Source of the DNA: Desulfosporosinus hippei DSM 8344
Lineage (GTDB): Bacteria; Bacillota; Desulfitobacteriia; Desulfitobacteriales; Desulfitobacteriaceae
Length of the DNA stretch: 64,000 bases
Direction of reading: 5' to 3'
NCBI RefSeq assembly: GCF_900100785.1
Contig: NZ_FNCP01000010.1
Span: 1 to 64,000 of the forward strand
Both the position numbers and the translations under genes were made by a program. Below are positions 38,181 through 47,559 of this stretch, one piece after another (the stretch's first letter is position 1; each line of letters opens with the position of its first letter). A model generated the notes under the pieces. The model saw nothing but the letters and a program-made list of their open reading frames with translations, ran no database searches and was not told the DNA's origin.

Positions 38181-39539
38181 CTACATTTCTGGGTTTACAA
38201 TTTCTCCAACCAGTGTCCAAGTTGCAGCTTCAGTAATTTGAATATTTACTAATGAACCAATAATGTCGGAATTACCTTTAAAAACAACTAGTTCGTTTCC
38301 GCGAGTTCGACCGGTAAAACGCTCAGGATTTGTTTTGCTCGGACCTTCGACCAATATCTCGTAGGTTTTCCCTAGCATACGTTGGCGCCATTCCAGACTC
38401 TGAGCGTTTTGAACACTCATTAATCTCTGTAATCTGCGCTTTTTGATATCGAGAGGAATTTGGTCTTCCATATCGGCGGCAAGTGTTCCTGAACGTTTGG
38501 AATACATAAACGTAAAGGCATGACTATACTGGATTAATGTCATAATTTCTAAGGTTTGTTCAAAGTCCGTCTCAGATTCCCCGGGAAAACCAACAATTAT
38601 GTCCGTGGTCAAGCTCGCCTGAGGCAAGAGTTCACGTATCTTACTGATTCTACTGAGATAGTATTCCCTGGTATATTTCCGATTCATGCGTTCCAAAATA
38701 AAATTGCTCCCAGATTGGATGGGGAGATGAAAGTGTTCGCAAAGTTTCTCTCCTGAAGCAACGACGGCGATTAGCTTGTCGGACAAATCTTTAGGATGAG
38801 AAGTGATGAAGCGAACCCTCAAAAGTCCTGGGATCTGATCAACGTCCCGCAGCAAATCAGCGAAATCATAGTGGGGCGAAAACTCCTTACCATAGGAATT
38901 TACATTTTGCCCAAGTAAGGTGACCTCCCGACATCCACTGGCCACCAGGTCTTTAATCTCTTGAATTATTTCCTCAGGTTTACGACTTCTCTCTCGGCCC
39001 CGGACATGGGGGACAATACAGTAGGAGCAAAAGTTATTACAGCCATACATAATATTAACATTTGCCTGAAGCTTGCCTTTTTCAGCGAGGGGAGTTGATT
39101 CTAAGGTTTTTTGGGGTTCTTTCCACACTTCCGCTGCTTTTTCCCCTTGCTCCGCTTTATGCAATAGAGTAGAAAACTCATGAAGATTATGAGTTCCTGT
39201 CCAGATATCTATATGAGGGGCACGTTTTTGGAGTTTCTCTAAAGCACCCGGTTGTTGAACCATGCATCCACTAATGGCAATTTTTAAGTTGGGATTCTTT
39301 TCTTTTAGCCTTTTTAGCTCTCCGATTTTTCCCAATATTTTGTTCTCGGCGCTTTCTCTTACACAACAGGTATTTATTATCACTAGATCCGCACTGGCGA
39401 GATCATCTGAACTGGTGTAGCCTTCTTGGCGGGTTATTTGTTTTAGGGTCTCAGCGTCACGTTCTGACATCTGGCAGCCATAGGCTAAAGTAACTACTTT
39501 TTTTTCTTTTTCCAAGTAATGTTCAACTCCAAATCCCAC
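38181..39539 (-). CDS. miaB: tRNA-2-methylthio-N6-dimethylallyladenosine synthase MiaB
   Basis: This 452-residue radical-SAM methylthiotransferase has the N-terminal cluster cysteines (Y-G-C-Q-M, N-T-C-C-V, S-G-C-M), the radical-SAM motif C-N-N-F-C-S-Y-C and a C-terminal TRAM domain. It converts the i6A37 made by MiaA to ms2i6A. The start is uncertain: GTG 39539 has no clear ribosome-binding site, and a TTG nine codons later follows GGAG at a distance of 11 nt. Confidence 0.95.
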   Translation of the reverse strand: MGFGVEHYLEKEKKVVTLAYGCQMSERDAETLKQITRQEGYTSSDDLASADLVIINTCCVRESAENKILGKIGELKRLKEKNPNLKIAISGCMVQQPGALEKLQKRAPHIDIWTGTHNLHEFSTLLHKAEQGEKAAEVWKEPQKTLESTPLAEKGKLQANVNIMYGCNNFCSYCIVPHVRGRERSRKPEEIIQEIKDLVASGCREVTLLGQNVNSYGKEFSPHYDFADLLRDVDQIPGLLRVRFITSHPKDLSDKLIAVVASGEKLCEHFHLPIQSGSNFILERMNRKYTREYYLSRISKIRELLPQASLTTDIIVGFPGESETDFEQTLEIMTLIQYSHAFTFMYSKRSGTLAADMEDQIPLDIKKRRLQRLMSVQNAQSLEWRQRMLGKTYEILVEGPSKTNPERFTGRTRGNELVVFKGNSDIIGSLVNIQITEAATWTLVGEIVNPEM

Positions 39540-39658
39540 TATTAAAATTATGCACTTAGTTTAAGATTACTGTTCCAAGCTTGAGTGCCTGATTATATAA
39601 CTGCAAGAGATATTATGCACTTTCTCAGGCAATTTTATAATAATTCTTCTCTAAGCCA

Positions 39659-40921
39659 TTATAACCCATCTCTTCTTCTCGACCGCCTGACCTGCCTTCG
39701 CCAATAAAGAGTTTTTCGTCGCTTCTTATACAAGGAGTTTAGGAAAAATATAGTGCCGGATAAAAGCAATGTTCCAATAATCCAAGTTGAAAACGATGAA
39801 ACAGATCCGGCAAGGGATGCTTTAACCGGTTCCGGATGAACTGACTTAGCAGCTTTTAAAGGAAAAACATCTATTTGGGTCTCTCCCTCTAAAACCGCAA
39901 CTTGCCCAAGGACTTGTCCCTCTTCAACAGATGTTAAGGGGTCTGTCGATAAGGGTGTTACACGGAGATTTAGAGTATTCTCCGGTGCATTAAGCTTTTG
40001 GGTTGAATAGATTGGTTGATCAAGGACAAGATCTACAGGTTCAGTATTGACTGTAATTGATGAAATAACAGCCCCAGCGGGTTTGATTATCGTATTGCTA
40101 AACTGAGTAAAGCCATAATCAAACATATTTTGCATATCTGTATAGATTTCTCGCCCGGGTGACTTAAGAATCACCCCAATCAGCTGACGTCCCTCTTTAG
40201 TGGCTGAGGCAACAAGGCAATTTTGGGCAGCGGCAGTATAACCTGTCTTTATGCCATCAACCGAAGAGTCTCTCCACAATAATTTATTCTCATTAACCAT
40301 TAAGACCGGAACATCGGCCTTAGATCTGGAGATAGGCTGGGTCTTCGTGCGTACGAACTCAGCAAATATTGGATTTTGATAAGCCTCTCGGGCAATAAGG
40401 GCCAAATCATGAGCAGTTGTCAGGTGTCCTGTTTCTGTTAAACCACTTGGATTTACAAAATGTGTATTAGTTGCCCCAATTTCACTGGCCCGCTGGTTCA
40501 TCATCTCCACAAAGTGGCTCATGTCCTTACCTACATACTCAGCCAGGGTAACTGCAGCATCATTGGCTGAATTTAACAAGGTTGCATAGAGAAGATCTTT
40601 AAAGAGTATTTGTTCTCCGGGTTCAAGGTATATTTGAGTACCATAAACTACTTTATTATTTAACATAGTTTTACTAACCGTCACCATATCGTCAAAGTTT
40701 CCATTTTCAATGGCTAGAAGCCCTGTCATTATTTTAGTAGTGCTTGCCGGAGCCAATTGTTTATCAGGATTTTTCACAAAGAGGGTTTGTCCAGATGATA
40801 CGTCAATCAGAAAAGCACCTTCTCCACGGACATCCGGTGGAGGAGTATTTTCAGCATAAGCAACTGGTGAGGAGCTAATTATTATGAATAATGCCAGAAA
40901 AACCGATCTAAATAATCTCAA
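39659..40921 (-). CDS. D-alanyl-D-alanine carboxypeptidase, DacF/PBP5 type
   Basis: The 420-residue S11-family enzyme has a cleavable signal peptide (about 1-23, A-Y-A), S60-T-T-K63, a S-A-N motif (near residue 136), K-T-G near residue 225, a PBP5-like beta domain and a C-terminal membrane anchor (about 380-400) followed by a basic tail. It trims pentapeptides outside the membrane; DacF-type enzymes often act on spore peptidoglycan. It heads the miaB-mutS stretch on the same strand. Confidence 0.92.
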   Translation of the reverse strand: MRLFRSVFLALFIIISSSPVAYAENTPPPDVRGEGAFLIDVSSGQTLFVKNPDKQLAPASTTKIMTGLLAIENGNFDDMVTVSKTMLNNKVVYGTQIYLEPGEQILFKDLLYATLLNSANDAAVTLAEYVGKDMSHFVEMMNQRASEIGATNTHFVNPSGLTETGHLTTAHDLALIAREAYQNPIFAEFVRTKTQPISRSKADVPVLMVNENKLLWRDSSVDGIKTGYTAAAQNCLVASATKEGRQLIGVILKSPGREIYTDMQNMFDYGFTQFSNTIIKPAGAVISSITVNTEPVDLVLDQPIYSTQKLNAPENTLNLRVTPLSTDPLTSVEEGQVLGQVAVLEGETQIDVFPLKAAKSVHPEPVKASLAGSVSSFSTWIIGTLLLSGTIFFLNSLYKKRRKTLYWRRQVRRSRRRDGL

Positions 40922-41064
40922 AAGTGTTCCCCCTATAACAGCTTGAATAGTTTAGTAAACATACCCATGTAAGGCAAACTTTCTAGCGGTGCACTAATCT
41001 CAAAAAATCAAGGTTAGTCTGCATCGCACTTGTCGGCCCTTATTCAACAGTCAAATGTCTTGAT

Positions 41065-41928
41065 TTAGTTATTCTGAGTCGGATAGAAAAGAGCCAAGGT
41101 TCCGGGTCCGGTATGACTACCAACAACACATCCTATTTCACTAATCCAAATATCTTTAACTTGAAACCGTTGGCGAATCTCCTCAGCTAAGATTTGTGCA
41201 TCATTAAAGCAGGTTGAATGAGATATTCCAATCACTTGCTGGTGGAGATTTTCCATGTGCTCCAAGTCATCTGCCATGATCTCAACCAATTTACGAATAG
41301 CTGAACGTCTGGTACGAACTTTAGCAAAGGGCTCAATCTTTCCTTCAGAAGTAAAGTGCAATATAGGCTTAACATCGAGCAGCCCACCAATAAATCCAGC
41401 TGGTCTACTAACTCTGCCACCTTTAACAAGATACTCCAAATTGTCTATCGTGAAAACGTAACGCATGTTTTTCCGATACTCTAAGATAGTTTTTTCAGCC
41501 TCTTCCCAAGAGGAAGCATATTGCAAAACAGTTTGAGCAAATAATGCTAATAAGCCATAACCAAATGAGGCACCTAAGCTATCGATGACGTGAACGCGCT
41601 CGGGAGCAGAGGTCATCTCACGAATCATTCGCGCGGTGGAAACCGTTGAACTTAAACCCGAGGAAAGATGAATTGCAACAACCTCATGACCTTCTGACAA
41701 AACTTTCTCATAGGCTTCCAAAAGGGTGTTTGGATTGGGTTGAGATGTTTTAGGTAATTCCTTAAACGTTTCAAATTTCGAATAGAAGTCATTAGTCTGT
41801 AAATTAATTCCTTCTAAAAATGTTTCACCATCAATTGTAACGGGCATGGGAACAGTAGTTATGCCTGCATTTGTTGCTTTGTCCAAAGGAATATCAGAGG
41901 AACTGTCAACAACTACTTTGAAGGACAT
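41065..41928 (-). CDS. DegV family fatty-acid-binding protein
   Basis: The protein is about 287 residues from ATG 41928, which follows GGAGGTG; a frame 9 codons longer lacks support. The N-terminal V-V-D-S-S-S-D-I-P, P-M-P-V, S-S-G-L-S-S-T and the K-G-G-R-V segment are family hallmarks. Members bind a fatty acid and some (FakB) present it to the FakA kinase; no fakA is adjacent. It appears monocistronic, behind a terminator at 42010-42039. Confidence 0.88.
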   Translation of the reverse strand: MSFKVVVDSSSDIPLDKATNAGITTVPMPVTIDGETFLEGINLQTNDFYSKFETFKELPKTSQPNPNTLLEAYEKVLSEGHEVVAIHLSSGLSSTVSTARMIREMTSAPERVHVIDSLGASFGYGLLALFAQTVLQYASSWEEAEKTILEYRKNMRYVFTIDNLEYLVKGGRVSRPAGFIGGLLDVKPILHFTSEGKIEPFAKVRTRRSAIRKLVEIMADDLEHMENLHQQVIGISHSTCFNDAQILAEEIRQRFQVKDIWISEIGCVVGSHTGPGTLALFYPTQNN

Positions 41929-42009
41929 TGCTACACCTCCTACAAAACGATACAAATCTATAACTCAATTTATATTCTGTGTAAACTGGGATTATCCTGC
42001 TATTTCAAA

Positions 42010-42039
42010 ACAAAAATAAAAGCCCATCTAAAGATGAGC
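42010..42039 (-). terminator. Terminator after the 40-residue ORF
   Basis: On the minus strand GCTCATC-TTTA-GATGGGC (one G-T pair) is followed by TTTTATTTTT. It lies just downstream of the small gene ending at 42094, which supports that gene being transcribed. Confidence 0.65.
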
Positions 42040-42093
42040 AAATTATTTGCCTAATTTAATTCTACACGAGACAGAAAGGAATTATCCGTAGTT

Positions 42094-42216
42094 CTATGAT
42101 GCTATCTTTTGAATGATTGCGTGCTGACCAAGGATTGCCATTAGATTAGGAAGTTCTTGATTTTTAACAACCCGATAATTGACTTCTTCCCCTTCAATCC
42201 AAGTTACAAGAAACAT
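42094..42216 (-). CDS. Small 40-residue protein
   Basis: ATG 42216 follows GAAGGGATCCT and opens a 40-residue frame starting MFLVTWIEGEEVNYRVV and ending in TAG at 42094, with a terminator 55 nt downstream. The coding-like codon use and terminator suggest a real gene. I do not recognise it. The longer plus-strand frame across this site is implausible. Confidence 0.5.
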   Translation of the reverse strand: MFLVTWIEGEEVNYRVVKNQELPNLMAILGQHAIIQKIAS

Positions 42217-42306
42217 AGGATCCCTTCTCTCTTTGTATTATGTATACATAATACCACATGGCAAGTTGGAATTCAAATATCCGTCATACGATTCTTTAAT
42301 GTCGGA

Positions 42307-42747
42307 GTAGCCTACCATGCCGCAGCTAAGGCGGCACCATCAGGGAATGAAAAGCTAAAGGACTGTTTTCCTCTCACGCGAAGGCTTACCTGAGTCCCCA
42401 AGGTAATACTTACACTCCTAGCAAACTGGCTGGAGGAGCGCTTTTCAGCTAAGCGGATGCGTCAGTGAAGCCGCGGTAAGGCGAGCACCGACGGTTCGCG
42501 TCCCCGTAGCGCGCCGCAGGTTCACATGCGACGGAACACGATGTTCCTAGTGCCGCATGCGCCACGAACGGCATAGCATGCGGCCAGGAATACCCAGAGG
42601 TTCGGACGCGCTCGCGAACCGTCCAATGAGCCAGCGGTGGAACTCGCAGACGCGTGCGGAACGACGAAGACACTGTCTTCGCACGGGTTAAACCTTCTTG
42701 CAGCTCCGTCTTCGCACGGGTTAAAAAGTCTAAAAAGCGCTCCCCCC
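42307..42747 (+). repeat. Dispersed hairpin-rich repeat, copy B
   Basis: The core (42422-42747, 326 bp) matches copy A (29435-29668) and has the same orientation. GGAGCGCTTTT (42435-42445) and AAAAGCGCTCC (42733-42743) are perfect terminal arms. Compared with A it has an extra block of about 60 bp (42529-42587) built from two small palindromes (GGAACA-CGA-TGTTCC and GCCGCATGC with GCATGCGGC), and a direct duplication of GTCTTCGCACGGGTTAAA (42675-42692 and 42708-42725). It ends 18 nt from the stop codon of the thioesterase gene. Weaker similarity to A extends upstream to about 42307. Confidence 0.78.
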
Positions 42748-42764
42748 GGATTTCTACTTCCATT

Positions 42765-43181
42765 TTATTCCCTTTTGGCAAATAGAGGCTCCAAGCGACT
42801 CCATATGTCATATTTGCGAACATCGGCTAGACGTCCCTCTTGATTCAAGAAAACATGAACAGTCTTTCCTTCTGCTAATAGGGTTTGTTCTCGATATACA
42901 TGGTAACTAAAAACAACTCTGCGTGTAGTCATGTTTTCGATTTCAGTAACAATAATAAGCTCATCATCATAGCGAGCGGGTTGACGATATCTGCAATTAG
43001 CCTCGATTACCGCTAAACCCAGTCCTTGTTTTTCAAATTCTGTATAAGGAAGGTTTAACTCTCTAAACAATTCTGATCGCCCTACTTCAAACCAGATTAG
43101 ATAATTAGAATGATATACAATTCCCATTTGATCTGTTTCTGCATAACGTACGCGTAAAGTTGTTTTTGATGACAAAATCAT
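42765..43181 (-). CDS. YbgC/4-hydroxybenzoyl-CoA-type thioesterase
   Basis: The 138-residue hot-dog-fold enzyme has the active-site stretch R-Y-A-E-T-D-Q-M-G-I-V-Y-H-S-N-Y (catalytic Asp in the E-T-D region), F-E-V-G-R and the usual length. It hydrolyses acyl-CoA thioesters; in YbgC these are short-chain or phospholipid-linked. ATG 43181 has a GGCGG-like site. Its stop is directly followed by the repeat element. Confidence 0.85.
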   Translation of the reverse strand: MILSSKTTLRVRYAETDQMGIVYHSNYLIWFEVGRSELFRELNLPYTEFEKQGLGLAVIEANCRYRQPARYDDELIIVTEIENMTTRRVVFSYHVYREQTLLAEGKTVHVFLNQEGRLADVRKYDIWSRLEPLFAKRE

Positions 43182-43393
43182 TAAACCGCCTTCTTTCCTA
43201 CTAAATATTGTGAGTTAGTACTTAATCACGGTTACTGGGCTAAATACCAGACCTAAAAATTATTAAACACAAACTACATAGAAGCAATTTGTAAGTGATT
43301 TCTCACTTATGCTATAATGAGCAGAAAATGAAGATAGTTCGGTAGTTTGTGATTCAAATGATAATGTATATCCCAAAAAAAGGAGGATCATCC

Positions 43394-43588
43394 TTGAGTA
43401 CTTCAGCCATACAAATATTTATCGAACGAATTAATGAGTTGTCCAGAAAAAAACGGACAGTTGCTTTAGAGGAATGGGAAGCCGCAGAGCAAGAAGCCTT
43501 ACGCCAAGAGTACCTGACTTTTATTCGTGAACAAGTTAAAGAAACTCTCAGCAATGTCCAAGTTGAAGAGGACTCCCCTCTACAATAA
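43394..43588 (+). CDS. YnzC/DUF896 family small protein
   Basis: From TTG 43394 (7 nt after AAAGGAGG) the product is 64 residues, with the I-E-R-I-N-E-L-S-R-K-K and E-x-E-Q-x-x-L-R-x-E-Y-L pattern of the YnzC family, a helical cytoplasmic protein of unclear role; in Bacillus, ynzC lies near lexA. The frame is open 15 codons further upstream, but the ribosome-binding site sets the start. A terminator follows. Confidence 0.82.
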   Translation: MSTSAIQIFIERINELSRKKRTVALEEWEAAEQEALRQEYLTFIREQVKETLSNVQVEEDSPLQ

Positions 43589-43628
43589 CAAGAATTTACT
43601 CAAAAGCAAGTCAAATACTTATATTTTT

Positions 43629-43657
43629 AGAGCAAGCATTTCTTGCTCTATTTTTTT
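43629..43657 (+). terminator. Terminator of the ynzC-like gene
   Basis: AGAGCAAG and CTTGCTCT around CATTT, then A and a run of seven T. Confidence 0.85.
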
Positions 43658-43756
43658 ATGTCTCTCCATTTAACCCTTTCAAAAAGCGTATTTGTTTTAA
43701 TCATAAAGCAAATAATAACAATGTTAGATAAACTTCATGTAAGGAGGAGATCATCT

Positions 43757-44044
43757 TTGCCCGAACGTATTATTAAGTATGGTGGAGTTAAATTCCGAAA
43801 TCTTGTGCCCCCGGTGAAAATAAACCGCTTTGTCAATAGTTTACCCCGGGATAAACGGGATTCTTTATTTGAGATTGCCAGCGAATTACAGCATGCCGGC
43901 TTAATTCGAGTCTTTAATGACCGGGAGCATAGTACAATTGATAAAGATTTAGTTGATGATCAAATGACTAATACAGGAAATTATAATCATGATTTACAAA
44001 GTCTTAAAAGAAGTATGGATGATTCATTAACCCTCCCCAAATAA
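43757..44044 (+). CDS. Small conserved-looking protein, function unknown
   Basis: TTG 43757 follows AAGGAGGAG by about 9 nt and gives a 95-residue acidic/basic soluble protein beginning M-P-E-R-I-I-K-Y-G-G-V-K. A longer frame from ATG 43643 is open but its first part would overlap the preceding terminator. I do not recognise the family. A strong hairpin ends the gene. Confidence 0.55.
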   Translation: MPERIIKYGGVKFRNLVPPVKINRFVNSLPRDKRDSLFEIASELQHAGLIRVFNDREHSTIDKDLVDDQMTNTGNYNHDLQSLKRSMDDSLTLPK

Positions 44045-44061
44045 TTGCAAAAATCTAGATT

Positions 44062-44093
44062 AAACGCGAATAGTCCAAGGACTATTCGCGTTT
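44062..44093. terminator. Perfect 15-bp terminator hairpin
   Basis: AAACGCGAATAGTCC and its exact complement are separated by AA. The hairpin follows the small gene at 43757-44044 and faces pyruvate kinase, so it can serve both strands. Confidence 0.75.
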
Positions 44094-44175
44094 CTAAGGT
44101 TATGCCCGGCCTTAATTATTTTAAGTAGGCGATGGATTTTCAAATTAGATATGAAGGGTTAATACTGATACTGGG

Positions 44176-45906
44176 TTATAAAATACTAACTGACCCCTCA
44201 TACATCATTCCAGTTAAGGCATCAACAGTCAAGGTTTGACCATCTTCAACCTTAGAAAAGGCACCCCCGGCACCAACAATCGTCGGAATTCCATATTGTA
44301 ACCCGGTTATGGCTGCATGAGATGTTAAGCCTGCTTCTTCAACGACTAAGGCACCAGCCCGGGAGATTAAGGGTACGAATTGTGCATCCGTTGATTCCGC
44401 AATTAATACTTCCCCATCATTGAAAACCGCTTGTTCAGGATCTTGGACTTTACGGGCTATACCTGAATAGGATTTACGCCCAATCCCAATTCCCTTAGAC
44501 AAAATATTACCCATTATTTGAACCTTAATCATATTTGTTGACCCGACTTTGCCAATTGGCACCCCGGCAGTTATTACGACAACATCACCGGCCTGGATGA
44601 GGCTTCTATTTAACGATGTGTTAACAGTTACTGCCAACATTTCATCCGTTCCGGGACTTTCCGGAACAATAATGGGTTGTACACCCCATAGAAGGGAAAG
44701 CTTTCTTGCGGTATTGTCAAAAGGGGTTGCCGCAATAATCATAGCCATCGGTCTGTATTTGGAAATCATACGTGCAGTTAAGCCTGAATGGGTAGGAGTG
44801 AGAATTGCAGCCGCCTTGACATCTTTGGCAATTGTGTAGCTGGCAAAGCTGATTGCTTCTGCAACATTGGCAGAATGCCGAGATGCTTGATCATTCTTAC
44901 AAGTTTTTTCAGTTCTCTGAGCAATCTTGTCCATCATTTTGACCGCTTCAATTGGAAATAACCCCGCTGCTGTTTCACCTGAGAGCATAATTGCGTCCGT
45001 ACCATCCAGAATGGCATTAGCCACATCACTGGCTTCTGCTCGTGTAGGCCTTGGTTGACGTATCATGGAATCTAACATTTGGGTTGCTACAATAACAGGT
45101 TTACCTAACAAATTGCACTTACGAATCATTTCCTTTTGTCTGATTGGAACTTCTTCGACCGGGATTTCTACCCCCAGATCTCCCCGAGCAACCATAAGCC
45201 CATCAGCAACCTCGAGAATATCATCTAAATTCTTGATTCCTTCTTGACTCTCGATCTTGGCAATAATGTGGACATCGGCACCCATTTCTTCCACTACTCT
45301 GCGGACATCAAGGATATTTATAGCCTTACGAGTAAAAGATGCAGCAATGAAGTCGATTCCTTGGGAGATGCCAAAGCGTATATCCTCAATATCCTTTTCA
45401 GTAACTGCTGGTAAATCAATCAGTGCATTCGGTGCATTCACACCTTTTTGAGACTTTAAAACCCCTCCGTTGCGAACAATTGTCCGAATAATATTCTCTT
45501 CTGTGGAAGTCACTTTAAGGTCTATCTGTCCATCGTCGATAAGAATGTGACTACCGGGCTCAATTTTACGCCATAAATTGGTATAAGTAATTCCTACCCG
45601 CTGCAGATTACCAAGGCTTAGATCTGTGTCTAAGATAAACTCCGTTCCATTGTTAAGGGTAATACCACCCTCAGGAACTTTTCCTGTTCGTACCTCAGGC
45701 CCTTTAGTATCAAGAAGTATTCCTAAATGTTTCCCAAACTTGGCAGCTTCCCTTCTTAAAATCTCAATTCTTCTGCCATGTTCTTCGTGGGTTCCATGGG
45801 AAAAATTCAGGCGTGCAACATCCATACCAGCGGCAAGCAGTTCCTGAACCTTCTCCGGAGATTCACTTGCCGGACCAATGGTACAAACAATTTTTGTCCT
45901 TCTCAT
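44176..45906 (-). CDS. pyk: Pyruvate kinase with C-terminal PEP-utiliser domain
   Basis: From ATG 45906 (6 nt after AAGGAG) the enzyme is 576 residues. It carries the pyruvate kinase signature I-I-A-K-I-E-S-Q-E-G, A-R-G-D-L-G-V-E and M-L-S-G-E-T-A, and an added C-terminal mobile domain with the T-S-H-A-A-I motif, as in Bacillus and Clostridia enzymes. It makes ATP from phosphoenolpyruvate. It follows gap by 16 nt, so the two glycolytic genes form one unit. Confidence 0.95.
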   Translation of the reverse strand: MRRTKIVCTIGPASESPEKVQELLAAGMDVARLNFSHGTHEEHGRRIEILRREAAKFGKHLGILLDTKGPEVRTGKVPEGGITLNNGTEFILDTDLSLGNLQRVGITYTNLWRKIEPGSHILIDDGQIDLKVTSTEENIIRTIVRNGGVLKSQKGVNAPNALIDLPAVTEKDIEDIRFGISQGIDFIAASFTRKAINILDVRRVVEEMGADVHIIAKIESQEGIKNLDDILEVADGLMVARGDLGVEIPVEEVPIRQKEMIRKCNLLGKPVIVATQMLDSMIRQPRPTRAEASDVANAILDGTDAIMLSGETAAGLFPIEAVKMMDKIAQRTEKTCKNDQASRHSANVAEAISFASYTIAKDVKAAAILTPTHSGLTARMISKYRPMAMIIAATPFDNTARKLSLLWGVQPIIVPESPGTDEMLAVTVNTSLNRSLIQAGDVVVITAGVPIGKVGSTNMIKVQIMGNILSKGIGIGRKSYSGIARKVQDPEQAVFNDGEVLIAESTDAQFVPLISRAGALVVEEAGLTSHAAITGLQYGIPTIVGAGGAFSKVEDGQTLTVDALTGMMYEGSVSIL

Positions 45907-45922
45907 ATATTTCTCCTTCAAG

Positions 45923-46933
45923 TTATAAACCTTTTGTGACTATGAGTTTAACTAAATCCAAAACCCTGTTTGAATAACCCCATTCATTATCATACCAAGC
46001 TAGGATTTTAGCCATCCGATCCCCAATCATCATGGTCGATAAACCATCGACAATGGAACTGGCAGGGTTGCCATTAAAATCGTGAGAAACCAAAGGTAAT
46101 TCTGTGTATTCCAGATACCCTTTCATCCTGCCAGTAGCTGCTTGCCTCAAGACATTATTTATATCTTCCCGATTTGTTGGCTTACTTAGCGAAACGACAA
46201 GATCAACTAAAGAGACGTTTGGAGTTGGAACTCGAACAGCCAGCCCTTTCATCTTGCCTTCTAGTTCGGGTATCACTAGGGAAACAGCTTTAGCTGCACC
46301 TGTTGTAGTAGGTATTATGGACTGATAGGCAGCTCTTGATCTGCGCCAGTCTTTGTGTTCCAAGTCTAATATCCGTTGATCATTCGTAACTGAATGAGTA
46401 GTCGTCATTAATCCTTGTTCAATACCAAATTCATCAAGTAAAACTTTGGCAACCGGCGCCAGACAATTTGTAGTACAGGAAGCATTAGAAATTATATGAT
46501 GTTTCTCTGGAATATAGAGATTTTCATTGACTCCCATTACAATCGTAATATCCTCGTCTTTTGCCGGCGCTGAGATAATTACTTTCTTAGCTCCTGCAGT
46601 AAGATGCTGGGACGCATCGTCACGTTTAGTAAATCTTCCGGTGGATTCAATCACAATATCTACACCCAGTTTACTCCAGGGCAGATCTAAGGGATTCCTT
46701 TCGGCGAATATTTGAATTTCTTTTCCGTCTATGACCATTTTTTGGTTATTGATTTCTACATCCTTCTCCAGGACACCATGAACTGAATCGTACTTGAATA
46801 AATGAGCCAATAAATCCGGACTACCTAGATCATTGATGGCAACAATCTCGAATGGAAATGTTTTTTCAAGTGATGCTCGAAGTGTAAGTCTGCCAATTCG
46901 ACCAAAACCATTAATCCCAACTTTTATACTCAT
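45923..46933 (-). CDS. gap: Glyceraldehyde-3-phosphate dehydrogenase
   Basis: The 336-residue NAD-dependent enzyme has the Rossmann start G-I-N-G-F-G-R-I-G-R, the catalytic cysteine in S-C-T-T-N-C and the W-Y-D-N-E-W-G-Y segment. GAGGAGGG precedes the ATG. It is the first gene of the gap-pyk unit; its promoter lies in the AT-rich region 46934-47400. Confidence 0.96.
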   Translation of the reverse strand: MSIKVGINGFGRIGRLTLRASLEKTFPFEIVAINDLGSPDLLAHLFKYDSVHGVLEKDVEINNQKMVIDGKEIQIFAERNPLDLPWSKLGVDIVIESTGRFTKRDDASQHLTAGAKKVIISAPAKDEDITIVMGVNENLYIPEKHHIISNASCTTNCLAPVAKVLLDEFGIEQGLMTTTHSVTNDQRILDLEHKDWRRSRAAYQSIIPTTTGAAKAVSLVIPELEGKMKGLAVRVPTPNVSLVDLVVSLSKPTNREDINNVLRQAATGRMKGYLEYTELPLVSHDFNGNPASSIVDGLSTMMIGDRMAKILAWYDNEWGYSNRVLDLVKLIVTKGL

Positions 46934-47435
46934 ACTAATTCCCTCCTCATGTTACCTTAAAGTACCTTCGCAATTAAAATTATTGCTTCTTTGAAATGTC
47001 TATTCTGTAGACAATCCAAAATCCCTGCTTTTCTTTTTGGAATACTTTACATATTTTTGCTTAAAAGAATAGTATTTGCCTCTAGATGGTAATATTTTCT
47101 GATTATGTAACTATAATTTATGATTCCCTAAAAAGAAAAAAACTTGCAACAATTTGGTATAAAGTTTTTGTGTAATAAATTCATAATGAAGTATATTATT
47201 CAAACTTTATATATTATTATTATCTCTTTCAGGCCTGTTCCAATATACAGTTCCTTCCACCTAGGGGTATTCACCTAGTAATTTATCCTGGGCCTAAGGT
47301 AGCAGGAATTTAGTATTTTTCGGCTTATCAGGGATAAAATAACAGTATCCTGGCAGATTTGAAACTGGGTCTGCTTCTCCTAAGCTTAAAACACTTCTCC
47401 AACTAATTGTATTCTTAGTGCTTTAATGTTATATT
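46934..47435. other. AT-rich upstream region of gap
   Basis: No gene of useful size is seen. The stretch must hold the gap promoter, but no standard pair of hexamers stood out. Confidence 0.5.
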
Positions 47436-47470
47436 AAAAAACCAACTGATTTTAGCTCAGTTGGTTTTTT
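47436..47470. terminator. Bidirectional terminator
   Basis: AAAAAACCAACTGA and TCAGTTGGTTTTTT around TTTTAGC. On the minus strand it lies upstream of the gap promoter region and downstream of the oxidoreductase gene ending at 47560, and ends the etf-oxidoreductase transcript. Confidence 0.8.
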
Positions 47471-47559
47471 ATATTTAGTCTTAATTAAATTATTTATTTT
47501 GTTTTAATTATTTAAACTTCATTGCACTATTAAAATTATTCTGAATATTTAAGTCAAAT

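Noticed and set aside
42449-42823. 124-residue minus-strand frame across repeat copy B
   Set aside because: It crosses the repeat and the 3' end of the thioesterase gene in another frame. The peptide is rich in Arg from GC-rich palindromes and is not credible.
43643-43756. Upstream extension of the gene at 43757-44044
   Set aside because: The extension would start inside the preceding terminator hairpin, and the AAGGAGGAG site points to TTG 43757.
47160-47200. TTGTG...TTCATAA resembling a Rex box upstream of gap
   Set aside because: The half-sites are mismatched and the spacing is off by one from the Rex pattern. Too weak to report as a site.
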